NCBI GenBank assembly: GCA_000827265.1
Contig: KN834810.1
Span: 285,594-334,110 of the forward strand
From: Collybiopsis luxurians FD-317 M1
Taxonomy: Eukaryota; Basidiomycota; Agaricomycetes; Agaricales; Omphalotaceae
Length of the DNA: 48,517 nt
Direction: 5' to 3'
This document shows, piece after piece, positions 31,222 through 41,466 of this stretch. Made by a program: the position numbers and the translations under genes. Within the stretch, counting starts at the first letter, position 1. Every line of letters starts with the position of its first letter. Under the pieces are notes generated by a model. That model saw only the letters and a list, made by a program, of their open reading frames with translations, did no database searches and was not told the origin of the DNA.

Positions 31222-32153
31222 GTAATAAAGCTCTGAGATATTGAGAACATGTCAAAGTATTTAAAATATGTATTTGCAAAGAGAAAAAGAGGATTTATAA
31301 CACAAATAAAATTATGATTTGAGGGCACTAAATGGGTGCTTCAACCAAGCTCATTGCTAAAAACAAGGAGCTCGAAGGCTAAGATTGAGATGGATAAGTA
31401 TTGGACCTCCTGGAAATAATTTCTGACAGTGTAATCTAGCAATTGGCACTGTTATTTCTATTTTACAACAGTTTCTTCCAATAATATTTTATCTTACAGT
31501 CCAGAATGGCTGAAAAAATCAACCTCATTTCATAAAACAGTGCTCTCAACAAGGCAGGTATGCTTTTTTTGTTGCATTAACCATTAGATATACACTCAAT
31601 GTGTGCTTCCACTTAATATTGTGCAAGAGCAAGCTGATAGAATGACTCAGAAGTTCAAAACTATGGTTGGGCTATAAATATACTTGAGAGTGTAACACAC
31701 AGTTTGATGAAATGTTATATTTTGCCTAAACAATGTCAAAACAGTTTGAGCTGGACATAAATTCATCTGACATGGTAGTAGAGCATGCAGGCCCAATATG
31801 ACACCATAGCAGAGTCTTCTTCATTGCTGAGTGCACTGTTTTATGCAATGAGCTCAAGCTTTTCAGCCATTCTGGACTGTAAGATAAAATATTATTGGAA
31901 GAAACTGTTGTAAAATAGAAATAACAGTGCCAATTGCTAGATTACACTGTCAGAAATTATTTCCGGGAGGTCCAATACTTATCCATCTCAATCTTAGCCT
32001 TCGAGCTCATTGCTTTTAGCAACAAGCTTGGTTGAAGTGCCCATTTAGCACCCTCAAATCACAATTTTATTTGCTTTATAAATCCTCTTTTCTCTTTGCA
32101 AATACATATTTTAAATACTTTGACATGTTCTCAATATCTCAGAGCTTTATTGA
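31222..32153. repeat. Large inverted repeat with two arms of about 330 bp around a 270-bp spacer
   Basis: The left arm (about 31222-31553) and right arm (about 31822-32153) are reverse complements at roughly 90-95 %. Shared words include aataaagctctgagatattg, acatgtcaaagtatttaaaa, ggcactgttatttctatttt and ccagaatggctgaaaa, each appearing inverted in the other arm. Differences are mainly transitions. No transposase and no terminal target duplication were found. It could be a fold-back transposon or two head-to-head copies of a repeat. A transcript across it would form a long double-stranded RNA. Confidence 0.9.
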
Positions 32154-32224
32154 TCAGGAAAAATAGGGTTGGACCTCAGGAAAGCTAAGAAGAATAGGAT
32201 ACTTCAAGCACTTAGTTTACCTAG

Positions 32225-32261
32225 GCCATCCTCAGGTAACCTCAGGTTACCTGAGGATGGC
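32225..32261. repeat. 37-bp near-perfect palindrome
   Basis: GCCATCCTCAGGTAACCT is followed, after one central base, by its exact reverse complement AGGTTACCTGAGGATGGC. With an 18-bp arm and a single unpaired centre it can extrude as a cruciform. It lies just outside the large inverted repeat. No protein-binding role can be assigned from sequence. Confidence 0.93.
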
Positions 32262-32513
32262 TATTTGCTGCAGCCGTACATATACAAAAATTGTATATGG
32301 TTCTCGTCTATTCACTATGTGCCCTAATAATGCCATTCAATTGAATAATTTTGTACTGTGAAGTGAATGGCTAAATGAATAGGCCCGCCCGCGGGATTTG
32401 AAAATTGTACGGGCAGGTTCAGTATTTAGTACCCGCGGTACCTGTTTGGACGACAGGCCACTTGGCACATATCTGTGCAGTTTGGAACTTCCACGATGTC
32501 ACCTGATGGGGAT

Positions 32514-32942
32514 GCTTTCTTGTTCTTTCGCTTTTAATTTTAACGGCCGATGAACCTTAAACTCCTTGGTCGGCTTTTTCTTCACAGGGTTTCCAAGACT
32601 GCTTTATAATCAAATGAGCTATCATGAGCCTCCGGCGTAGCACTGAATAAATTTGTGTCAGAAGCTGGGTTAAATGACATGCATATGGATGATAACATAT
32701 AAATGCAGAGGCCATGTCGACCTGATCCTTCCCACCCATGTATTCCTTGCTTGTCACTTTGTATTTCTCCTACTTGGTAGCGCTAGCTCTCTACCGACTT
32801 TTCTTTCATCCACTTCACAGATATCCAGGACCAGTACTTGCTGCTGTGACACACTGGTTTGAAGTATATCACAATATTGTGAAAGGCGGAGGGCTGGTGA
32901 TTGAAATCGAAAGGCTTCACAAAATCTATGGTGCGCTGCTCA
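32514..32942 (+). other. Duplicate of P450 exon 1 and 5' flank abutting an assembly gap
   Basis: These 429 bases are repeated, apparently without change, at 33001-33429. They contain the P450 start (ATG 32738, MYSLLVTLYFSYLVALALY) and stop abruptly at the N run in the middle of intron 1. An exact repeat ending precisely at both gap edges is the usual sign of overlapping contig ends placed side by side in a scaffold, not of a biological tandem duplication. Confidence 0.85.
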
Positions 32943-33000
32943 NNNNNNNNNNNNNNNNNNNNNNNNNNNNNNNNNNNNNNNNNNNNNNNNNNNNNNNNNN
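32943..33000. other. Assembly gap (58 N)
   Basis: A run of undetermined bases. See the identical flanks on both sides; the true gap may be zero or negative. Confidence 0.99.
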
Positions 33001-33224
33001 GCTTTCTTGTTCTTTCGCTTTTAATTTTAACGGCCGATGAACCTTAAACTCCTTGGTCGGCTTTTTCTTCACAGGGTTTCCAAGACTGCTTTATAATCAA
33101 ATGAGCTATCATGAGCCTCCGGCGTAGCACTGAATAAATTTGTGTCAGAAGCTGGGTTAAATGACATGCATATGGATGATAACATATAAATGCAGAGGCC
33201 ATGTCGACCTGATCCTTCCCACCC

Positions 33225-35184
33225 ATGTATTCCTTGCTTGTCACTTTGTATTTCTCCTACTTGGTAGCGCTAGCTCTCTACCGACTTTTCTTTCATCCAC
33301 TTCACAGATATCCAGGACCAGTACTTGCTGCTGTGACACACTGGTTTGAAGTATATCACAATATTGTGAAAGGCGGAGGGCTGGTGATTGAAATCGAAAG
33401 GCTTCACAAAATCTATGGTGCGCTGCTCAATTTCTCTTAGAGCAAGACCCGGTCAAATAACCTTTTTCAGGCCCGGTCATTCGAATCGGACCGAACAAAG
33501 TCAGTTGGGGATATTCACTTGCCATTGCTGAAATTTCTCATATGTATCTGATGCAGCTGCATTTCAACGACAGGCGTGCCTATGATGATATGTACACAAA
33601 TGGGACGACACTGGTCAAAGACAGTGACTTCTATCACGGTGTTGCTGCTCATGTACCTGAGGGCATCGTTGGCTTATGCGACCCTCGAACAGCAAGGAGG
33701 AGAAGAGCCATTTTGGGACCCTTGTTTTCTCGTCAAGCATTGATCAGACTCGAGCATACAATTCAGAAAAAGGTGTTCTTGCAATGCCCAACCCTCCCTT
33801 CTTGACTGAGATTTTTTGTTTACTCCTTGAATGATAGGTTGACCAGCTGGTAAGTTTGCTCGAAGAACATCACAACTCCCCAAATTCTGGCGCAAATATG
33901 TCTTTCGCTTTTCGCTCTCTCACCAGTGATGTTATTACCGAATACTGCTTTGCCGATTCCATCGACACCCTCTCCGACCCGAACTTCTCACATCCGATAG
34001 TTAAAAGCGTTGGCAATCTTATGGGACACATTTGGATCCAACGCCACTTCCCTTTTATTTTCAGACTGGTCATGATTTTGCCTCTCCAGCTTGTTTTATG
34101 GTTCATTCCCGCTTTCAAAAGCCAGGTCGACATGAACGCAAGGTGTGAACGACAAATCGACAGCCTCATTCGTAGCCCAGATGCTCTATCCAATACAGAC
34201 CACGAGACAATTTTCCACCATCTTTTGGAGCCAAAGGATCCACAACTACGACCTTCTCGGACAACGCTAGTCCAGGAAGCCTCTACTCTCATCTCCGCCG
34301 GGAGTGAAACAGCTGGAAACGTGTGTACCGTTGGTACATACTTTGCGCTCAAAGATAGATCAATTTGTCGAAGACTTACCGAAGAACTTCGTGGAGCATG
34401 GCCCGATAAAGGCAGACCGATGAGTTTTGTCGACTTGGAAAAGTTACCTTACTTGGTCAGTGATTCTTTGCGTTGACATGACTATCTCGAGTAATTGTAA
34501 GTATTTTGAAGACCGCGTTTTTCAAAGAAACGCTTCGCATATCTATTGGTGGAATTCATCCTTTTCCTCGCATTGTTGGTCAAGACACGGGGGAAATAGG
34601 CGGTTTGAAAATCCCTGCCGGCGTGAGCTGTAATTCTTTAATTCGGTGAAATGCAAGTTATTGATTTTTCAAAAATCAAGACTACAGTGGAAATGAGCCA
34701 TTTTTTTATGCACATGAATCCGAATGTTTTTCCTGAACCCTATGCATTCAATCCGGGTCGATGGCTGGTTGAGGAAACAAAGGAAATGATGCTTGATTTG
34801 GTTCCTTTCAGTAAAGGACCCCATATGTGGTAAGTTGAAGTCTTATTCCGAATGAGGGATTGATTGAAATATTTCTAGTTTGGGACTCAAGTGTGACAAT
34901 GTATCTTAGATTCTCGTTCTGTGAAGCTCACATCTCTCCTTCACAGTCTAGCATGGGCTGAACTATATCTGATCTTCGGCAACATCTTTCGAAAACTTGA
35001 CCTTGACTTTGTATCGCTTGAAGAGAATGGGTAAGTCCATTCTGTATCTAGAGTGTATTTTGCATCAGTACCTACGCTCTTCCGTAGCCAAAGTCATTTT
35101 AACCTGGAAGATATATCGGACTACATAGTCCCTTACTGGAAAAAAATCGACTACAGCGTGTTCGTAAAGAGCGCGCATGAATAA
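33225..35184 (+). CDS. Cytochrome P450 monooxygenase (copy 3), nine exons, intact
   Basis: Exons 33225-33417, 33471-33499, 33557-33772, 33838-34455, 34512-34622, 34681-34829, 34879-34890, 34947-35030 and 35088-35184 have exactly the lengths of copy 2 and give 502 aa. Motifs are HPLHRYPGP, the I-helix SAGSETAG (a divergent AGxDT, with Glu for Asp and Ala for Thr/Val), ETLR, FNPGRWL and the haem motif FSKGPHMCLGLN. Exon 1 and part of intron 1 are identical to copy 2 at DNA level, while the rest differs clearly in both DNA and protein. The changed I-helix suggests altered oxygen activation or substrate range. Exon 1 lies next to an assembly gap, so its sequence may be borrowed from copy 2. Confidence 0.88.
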
Positions 35185-35579
35185 CTTGCCCACGAAGGTG
35201 AGCGCTACGCTTTACTGCCATTTTGTTATCCATTGCTCTCGTCCATAAATATACTGACATCCGCGGCAGCAAAAGACTTCAAAGATTATATATTAAGTTA
35301 TACCCACGCTTAAACTTTTGTCCGGATTATATTGATTTCTTCATATTGAATTTACAAGCAAACATCTTCGACGCGTTAGTACTTATTTGAACCACCTTAA
35401 CTGACCGTGGAACGTTAAGTTTAAGGGGGTATATGCCGTCGGTTATATACCCCGAAAGGGCTATATATATAGCATTCTCACTCGCTCCCAAAATCAAACT
35501 ACAAACCGTTGAGATTACTATATCAGCGTTTGTAAATTCCTGGGCATCTTCACTCATCTGAGCTATCATCCTACGCTTT
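35185..35579. other. 3' flank of P450 copy 3 with an inverted segment of the copy-2 flank
   Basis: About 35345-35425 is the reverse complement of 22035-22115. It also carries a TA-rich stretch, ccccgaaagggctatatatata. No gene. Confidence 0.55.
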
Positions 35580-36180
35580 TTGTGGAATTATGGAATATTT
35601 TGGACCTCTGCCCTAATCTTATTTCACATGTGCACCGAGAGGATAACCATAGTGATATTCCGGGGGTTTAGGATCACCGGCATGATATCACTTAGGATCC
35701 TGGATGAAGGTTATTATGAAGAATATGATGCACTTGAATTCAGTGTATCTTTGCTCACCATTCCAAAGCTTACAGCGCTGGTCCTGGAGCAATCGCCATC
35801 AACTCATTCATTCAGTTGCGCGGCCCCTCGTAAACGATTTCGTGTGCTGGGCAGTTATCTCGAGCATTCAGAATGTCGGGTCATTCTGACCTCAAGATTC
35901 AAAGTAAATGATGAGAAAATGGTGACACTCTTGCTACGTGTTCCTTCCTTAAACGTTCCCTCTACACTACTCGACCATCATCCTATTTCAAAGTCTGCCT
36001 GACATTAATAATCGAGAAAGCACGGCTATTCGGAAAGTAGGACTGACAGAAGCTGGAACGGTATGCTTAAGATCTGTGAAGCTGTACCTGGCAGAGATTG
36101 TCGATGCAGCACCCTACCAGCGTCTGAAGCAATTATTCGAAAAGGCAGGGATGCGTGTCGTAGTGAAATGCAGAGGGTAG
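35580..36180 (+). pseudogene. F-box/LRR-type protein remnant 1
   Basis: The readable frame contains LLTIPKLTALVLEQS, FKVNDEKMVTLLLRVPSL and, in another frame, a C-terminal end LKQLFEKAGMRVVVKC with stop near 36180. This order (LP-x-L-T-x-L, then DEKMVxLLxxxPSL, then a KAGMRVVVK tail) is that of basidiomycete F-box proteins with degenerate LRRs. The N-terminal F-box is missing and frames shift, so it is a relic. Confidence 0.6.
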
Positions 36181-36459
36181 GAAGGATGGAGATCCTCGAA
36201 TGGATTTTTTGTGAATCTTGGTCTGATTAGCTATGTAGTACGTACGGTATGCCTTGATAAAATATCTCTTGTTACCGAAAAGAATTCGATTTGCAGTCGA
36301 GTGCCGACCTCATTCTTTCGGGTTTTGATTCGTATCGAAATATGCATCCTGCGTGGGAATGAGTGCATCGGGGAGAAGAGTTTATGAGGCTGTGCCAAGC
36401 GCCCAGACATCGCTCTGACGTTGCTTCCTTCTTCGCAGGACCACGCGAGTCCCCTCGCA

Positions 36460-36985
36460 TGTTGTATAACAAATTACGAATAGGCGCTGCACGGTCTAGA
36501 CTGGCGCCGACTCGGACAACAGTTACCTCTTTAGGGTCGGTATAGGGAATACTTACCCGCTCGTACTTTTCCCGGTACGAGACATCTCCCTGGACAATAG
36601 TTTATTATGTCTCTCTTGTGTATCTTAACTGTGCTTTCCTGTGTAAAGACTACGGACGTACTTTGCTATTTTACTTAGCACTTAACTCGTAGTTACTCGG
36701 AGGATTGTCTCTTGTTTTTCTTGTAAAGTATAAGACTTCCGTAGTACTTCTCTATGTACTTAAGTAGGATGTAGCGTAGACGTAGAATTCAGAATTCTCT
36801 TCGTTCGTTCACTGCCTGACCGGCCTTCAGCCTGATTTGGACGTGCGAATACCTCACGCATTTCCCTCAACGATTATCTCAGGCGTATATAGGATCGTGG
36901 CTATTATTAAACAAACTTTGTAAGTTACTTGCAAAAGTCTTTCTGGACTTATCGTCCCTGCTGAAACGCGTCCAGACACGTAACA
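36460..36985 (+). repeat. Probable LTR (526 bp), solo or of a truncated element
   Basis: It begins TGTTGTATAACAAATTACG and ends CCAGACACGTAACA, giving TGTT/AACA inverted termini. A TATA-like box, gcgtatatagga, lies about 95 bp before the 3' end, as in LTR promoters. Five-base flanks (tcgca and ttagt) do not match, so either the ends are slightly off or only one LTR and a little internal sequence remain (TGGCCGATG after the end could be a primer-site start). Confidence 0.45.
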
Positions 36986-36999
36986 TTAGTGGCCGATGT

Positions 37000-37497
37000 T
37001 CAGTTCAAACAGTCATGTCTTCTGTCCCTCTAACCTCTCAGAAACTCTTAGAGTTTTGCACTGAAAGTACTGATGAAGAAATGGTGGGGTTGTTAATTCA
37101 CCTCCCATACTTAGAGGAGTTGTCTATTGACGATGCACGGTCTTCCAATACACTCATTTCCACTGAATTCATCCAAAGTCTGTACACATGGGAATGAAGG
37201 TCTTTACATCGTTCTATCGAACCACTTGTCCCAAAACTGTGGGATCTGCGGTTGAGACCTTAGACACGTACATTTGATGCTCCTACTTTCGTCGAAACCA
37301 TTTCGTCCCGCTGGCTACCTGTCGAGCCTACTAGTAGTTCCTCTGATTTTGGCGTGGTATGCTTGAGGTCAGTCGAACTTATAGTCGCCATTATCCTACA
37401 GAAACCGACCACGCATACGAGCCGCTCAAAGCAATTGAGAAAGCCGGCATGCGCATCGTCGTCAAGCATCGCCAGAGCAATAAATACATCATCTAAG
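37000..37497 (+). pseudogene. F-box/LRR-type protein remnant 2
   Basis: It contains STDEEMVGLLIHLPYLEELS, then a broken stretch with WLPVEP and LRSVELIVAII, and ends in another frame AIEKAGMRIVVKHRQSNKYI with a TAA near 37497. It shares its plan and its KAGMRxVVK tail with remnant 1, so the two are relics of one family, separated by the LTR-like sequence. It has no F-box and has frameshifts. Confidence 0.6.
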
Positions 37498-37549
37498 GAA
37501 AATTACTGTTATACAAAGTATGCATACAGAATCTATCGTAAACTAGTGT

Positions 37550-38804
37550 TTATGATGCTTGTATTTTCCATATTTTTACCATACCATCGTCACCTGAAGT
37601 GGCCAAAAGATCTTCATAGCCTTTTCGGGGGCACCAGACTACGGAGTTGATATCGTGAACTCCATGCGCCGAAGGAAGAAGAGCGATCATTTTCGCTGAT
37701 GGACTTTCTGAAGTGGGATTTTCCTGTAGCCGATTAGATTCACAAAGCAAAAAATTTATTGTCACTCACTGAAAGATCCCAGACACGTATGGTTCCATCT
37801 CCACCGACGCTTGCTATCCATCCTAGCGAATCTGCGCTAGACTTCGCTAGCCCCCAACTGACCGAGTATATGACTCGATCGTGCCCATCCAAGACCAAGA
37901 CGCACTTGAACTCGTACTCGCTCATTCGCCGCCATATCCGAATCGTCTTGTCATCAGAAGCGGAAGCTATATACTTGCCATTTGGCGACCACGACAGAGA
38001 CCAGACGGTAGACTCATGTCCAGTGAGGGTGGCGCAACAAAACCAATCGTCTTGGGGATCGTCAACATATAATTTGATGGTGTCGTCATAAGATCCCGAA
38101 GCAAGAATCTGCATGGACGATGTAGCATGAGATTAACCGCAAAAAAAGGTTTGGCTAAGGCACGTCGACCTCTTCTGTGGGATGCCATGCTACGCATTTG
38201 ACGTCTTGAGTATGCTCCATGAGCACTCCCATACATTCAAAATCCGAATCGGGTTGCACTTGTTCGATTCCGGTCAGGTAAAAATATAAGGATCAGCAGA
38301 TGAGGAACTAATACCTTCCCAAACCCATACTGTTTTATCTCGACTACAGCTCGCGAGAAGTGTTCCTGTACTTGAATACGCCACACTTTTACACTCTGTT
38401 TCGTGACCCTCCAATAAACTCGCACATTCCCATTCACCTGGATTTCCGTCTTCATCTATTTCCCGTTCCCAGATCCCGATATTCGAGTCAAACGAAGCCG
38501 TTGCGAGAGTGTTTCCCGAAGGGGACCAAGCGACTGCCCTGACGGTTTTATTATGACCAGTAGGAATACTTGTTGAAAGCGTAAACTTCAAGTCTCCCTG
38601 GCCATCGTGACTGTATGTGAACAGTCTAACGGATTTGTCTGCTGAACAAGAAGCCAATAATGGTTTTTCGGGATTCCAAGCGATATGCCATGCTCGATCC
38701 TCATGACCTATCCGACGTCGGTAATATCATTCGATATTGCAAGTAGAAGGCTTACCACCAAGTTCGGCAATGACATTCAGGGAATAAGCGAAATCCTGGT
38801 CCAT
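37550..38804 (-). CDS. CIA1: Cytosolic iron-sulfur assembly WD40 protein CIA1/CIAO1, five exons
   Basis: Exons 38804-38756, 38707-38315, 38258-38170, 38108-37770 and 37723-37550 give 347 aa. Seven WD40 blades are visible: AWNPEKPLLASCSADKSVRL, AWSPSGNTLATASFDSNIGI, AYSSTGTLLASCSRDKTVWV, AWHPTEEILASGSYDDTIKL, SWSPNGKYIASASDDKTIRI, SLGWIASVGGDGTIRVWD and YEDLLATSGDDGMVKIW. The protein is the docking subunit of the cytosolic Fe-S targeting complex (with CIA2 and MMS19), which hands clusters to cytosolic and nuclear proteins. The start is chosen at MDQDFAYSLNVIAELGG because it splices in frame to HEDRAWHIAW. The third junction restores VWEVQPDSDFEC, avoiding a false TGA in the unspliced frame. 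Length and blade order match the family. It is an essential single-copy gene in fungi. Confidence 0.95.
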
Positions 38805-39364
38805 ATCAAGCGAGCTGAGGAGAAAGAACTGAAGCGCCTAACAAGCGCCCAAATCGATGACCATAAGCCAAATAAGCGCCGGCAAACAGGGCTTGCACTC
38901 ATGTCGTCAGGCTGTCCCTGGTAACTTTTTCGTGGTCGGTTCCTCTACAACGATGAAGTTGCTGAACCAAAATCGAATTTTATTCACACGAAATTTCTCT
39001 CATGACTGACCAAACGACCGACGATTTGGAGATAAATTTCCGCATAATTTTTCCGACTCAAATTTCATTCCTTGAATACAGCTCATCCGCTATAGATTCA
39101 TGGAGGTTTTCGACGAGTAGGTATCTTGTTTATAAGGTTTTTTTGATGCTTGCCTCGTACATCATATTTGCATTCAGTTTTGATAATAATAGTGTAGTAG
39201 ATTACTGCCTCCCGACGATGACGCGAAAATCGACCGTACGGGTACATTTGAACCTCAATGCACACCTCGAAATTTTTCCGGTAGCCCAGAATAAATTCTG
39301 AATGGGAAAAGTATAAGAGAGGGCATATACGTACGTAGCAAAGCTCATATCTTGGCGAAGGAAA
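38805..39364. promoter_or_regulatory. Divergent intergenic region CIA1 / endoglucanase with a TATA box for the latter
   Basis: CIA1 is transcribed leftward from 38804 and the cellulase rightward from 39365. A TATA-like box, tataaga, at 39312-39318 lies about 47 bp before the cellulase ATG, fitting an inducible secreted-enzyme gene. No other gene is seen. Confidence 0.5.
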
Positions 39365-41198
39365 ATGGCACCCAAAGGACTCTACGCTATCGGTCTCGTA
39401 CTATCTGCTGCTGCCTCTGTTCGTGGCCAATCTCCCCAGTTCGGTCAATGTGGTGGCATAGTAAGCGATTCCACCACAAGGTCAAAGATATCCTAGACTG
39501 ACTCTTACTCCGACACGTATAGGGCTGGACAGGCCCTACGACTTGTGTTGCTGGATCAGTCTGCACAGTATCGAGTCCCTGTGAGTCGTCGTCGATTCTA
39601 ACCGCCCATTGTAACAGCTCCACCTCATCTCTTACAATTAGATTATTCGCAATGTCTCCCTGGAACAGCCACTTCGACAGCCACTGGACCCGTTACTACG
39701 CCTACAATCTCTCCCGTCTCTGGAAACAAACTCAAGTATGCCGGCGTAAACATTGCTGGATTTGATTTCGGATGTGGATCAGACGGAACGTGTAATGTGA
39801 GCGGTGCATGGCCACCCCTGACGCAATATTACGGTGTGTCATTTAGCGTCTTTCTCTGTTCTTTTTGACCATTTGATAGGCATGGATGGTGCCGGTCAAA
39901 TGCAGCACTTTACACAGGATGATGGATTCAATGTTTTCCGATTGCCAGTAGGCTGGCAATTCTTAGTGAGTGAGTCAATGATTGTTCATCTTGACCACGG
40001 TTCGTCACTGACTACGACGGTGCAGATGGCGTCCTCGGTGGAGACCTCGACCCCACCACCTTCCCCGAGTACGATCAACTCGTGCAGGTACGCTGTTTGT
40101 TCTTCAAAGTTGCCTTTCGTCGCTCTCTAACCTCGATTTTCAGACATGTCTGGACACCGGTGCCGCATGCATAGTTGATATCCACAATTACGCCCGATGG
40201 AATGGTTTGGTTTGTCCTTATCTCTGACAGCATAGTCATGTATTCGAACTGACCTGCCGCCGTACAACAGATCATCGGCCAAGGAGGTCCAACCAACGAG
40301 CAGTTCGCATCAGTGTGGTCTCAGCTGGCCACCAAGTATGCAGACGAAGAGAACATTATCTTTGGCGTGTAAGTTCTCTCGCCTAGTCTTTCAAACTTGC
40401 GACAAATTCACCTGAACTTACATAGCATGAACGAGCCACACGATGTTCCCGATATCGGCCTCTGGGCTCAATCCGTCCAAGCTGCCGTTACCGCCATCCG
40501 ACAAGCTGGCGCAACGAAGCAAATGATTCTCCTGCCGGGTAACGACTGGACCTCCGCACAGACATTCGTCTCGGACGGTTCAGGCCCTGCCCTTCTTAAC
40601 GTGACCAACCCCGACGGAACGACCACTGGGCTTATATTCGATGTTCACAAGTATCTCGATGTCGATAACTCTGGAACGAACACGTAGGTTTTGGTTTTGT
40701 CCACCTTCAGTACTGTTCCGCTTTGCTTATTCGTTTTCCTATTCTTCTTCCAGGGAATGTGTTACCAACAACATCGACTCGAGTTGGGCACCTCTAGCGA
40801 CGTGGCTCCGCGAGAACGGACGTCAGGCATTCAACACTGAAACTGGAGGAGGAAACGTAGCATCCTGTGTCGAATTCATGTGCCAGCAGATCGCTTTCCA
40901 GGCTCAAAACTCTGATGGTTAGTGCTCGCCGTTTTACAAACCAAAAAATTCACCTATCCCAACCTGTCTTTCAATAGTCTTCTTGGGCTACGTCGGTTGG
41001 GCAGCCGGAAACTTTGCTACAGGCTACCCATTGGTTAGTACTACCTCCTCCTCTTCTGATGTTCTCTTAACTCACACAACCTCTATGGACCAGGCTGAAA
41101 CCCCCACGCAAACCGGTACTACATGGACCGACCCCTTGCTCGTCTCATCATGCATGGCACCCATCGCCGGTGCGCAGTCCGGTTCAACAGGCCAGTAA
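39365..41198 (+). CDS. Secreted GH5 endo-beta-1,4-glucanase with N-terminal CBM1 (Cel5A/EG II-type), eleven exons
   Basis: Exons 39365-39460, 39523-39580, 39642-39833, 39880-39969, 40026-40087, 40144-40209, 40271-40368, 40426-40683, 40754-40917, 40978-41033 and 41094-41198 give 414 aa. Residues 1-21 form a signal peptide (MAPKGLYAIGLVLSAAASVRG). Residues 25-58 are a CBM1 (QFGQCGGIGWTG ... YYSQCLPG) that binds cellulose, then a Thr/Pro/Ser linker, then the GH5 subfamily 5 domain starting YAGVNIAGFDFGCG. The acid/base is Glu224 in MNEPHD and the nucleophile Glu336 in FNTETGGGN. The enzyme cleaves internal cellulose bonds outside the cell (EC 3.2.1.4). All introns are GT-AG. A polyadenylation-type aataaa lies at 41263-41268. 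Modular order and length match basidiomycete and Trichoderma EG II enzymes. Confidence 0.95.
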
Positions 41199-41466
41199 GC
41201 ATTTGCATGTGTATGGTAGCGTTTGCAGTGACTACGAGTGTATAATGTATAAGTTAGCGTCCAATAAATTCCATCTACCATCAATATATATACTTCCCAC
41301 CGTCCTCCTGTAATCACTGGTGCTACAAAAGTAAAGCCACGATCAATACAATATGAAACGGCCTCGGAATCATCGCCACCATCCAAGCAAGTGCTACCCA
41401 TCTTTATAAAGATAGCAAAGATTATACTTAAAGTTGAACCAAGAAAAGCAAGCAAGCAAGCGCCGG

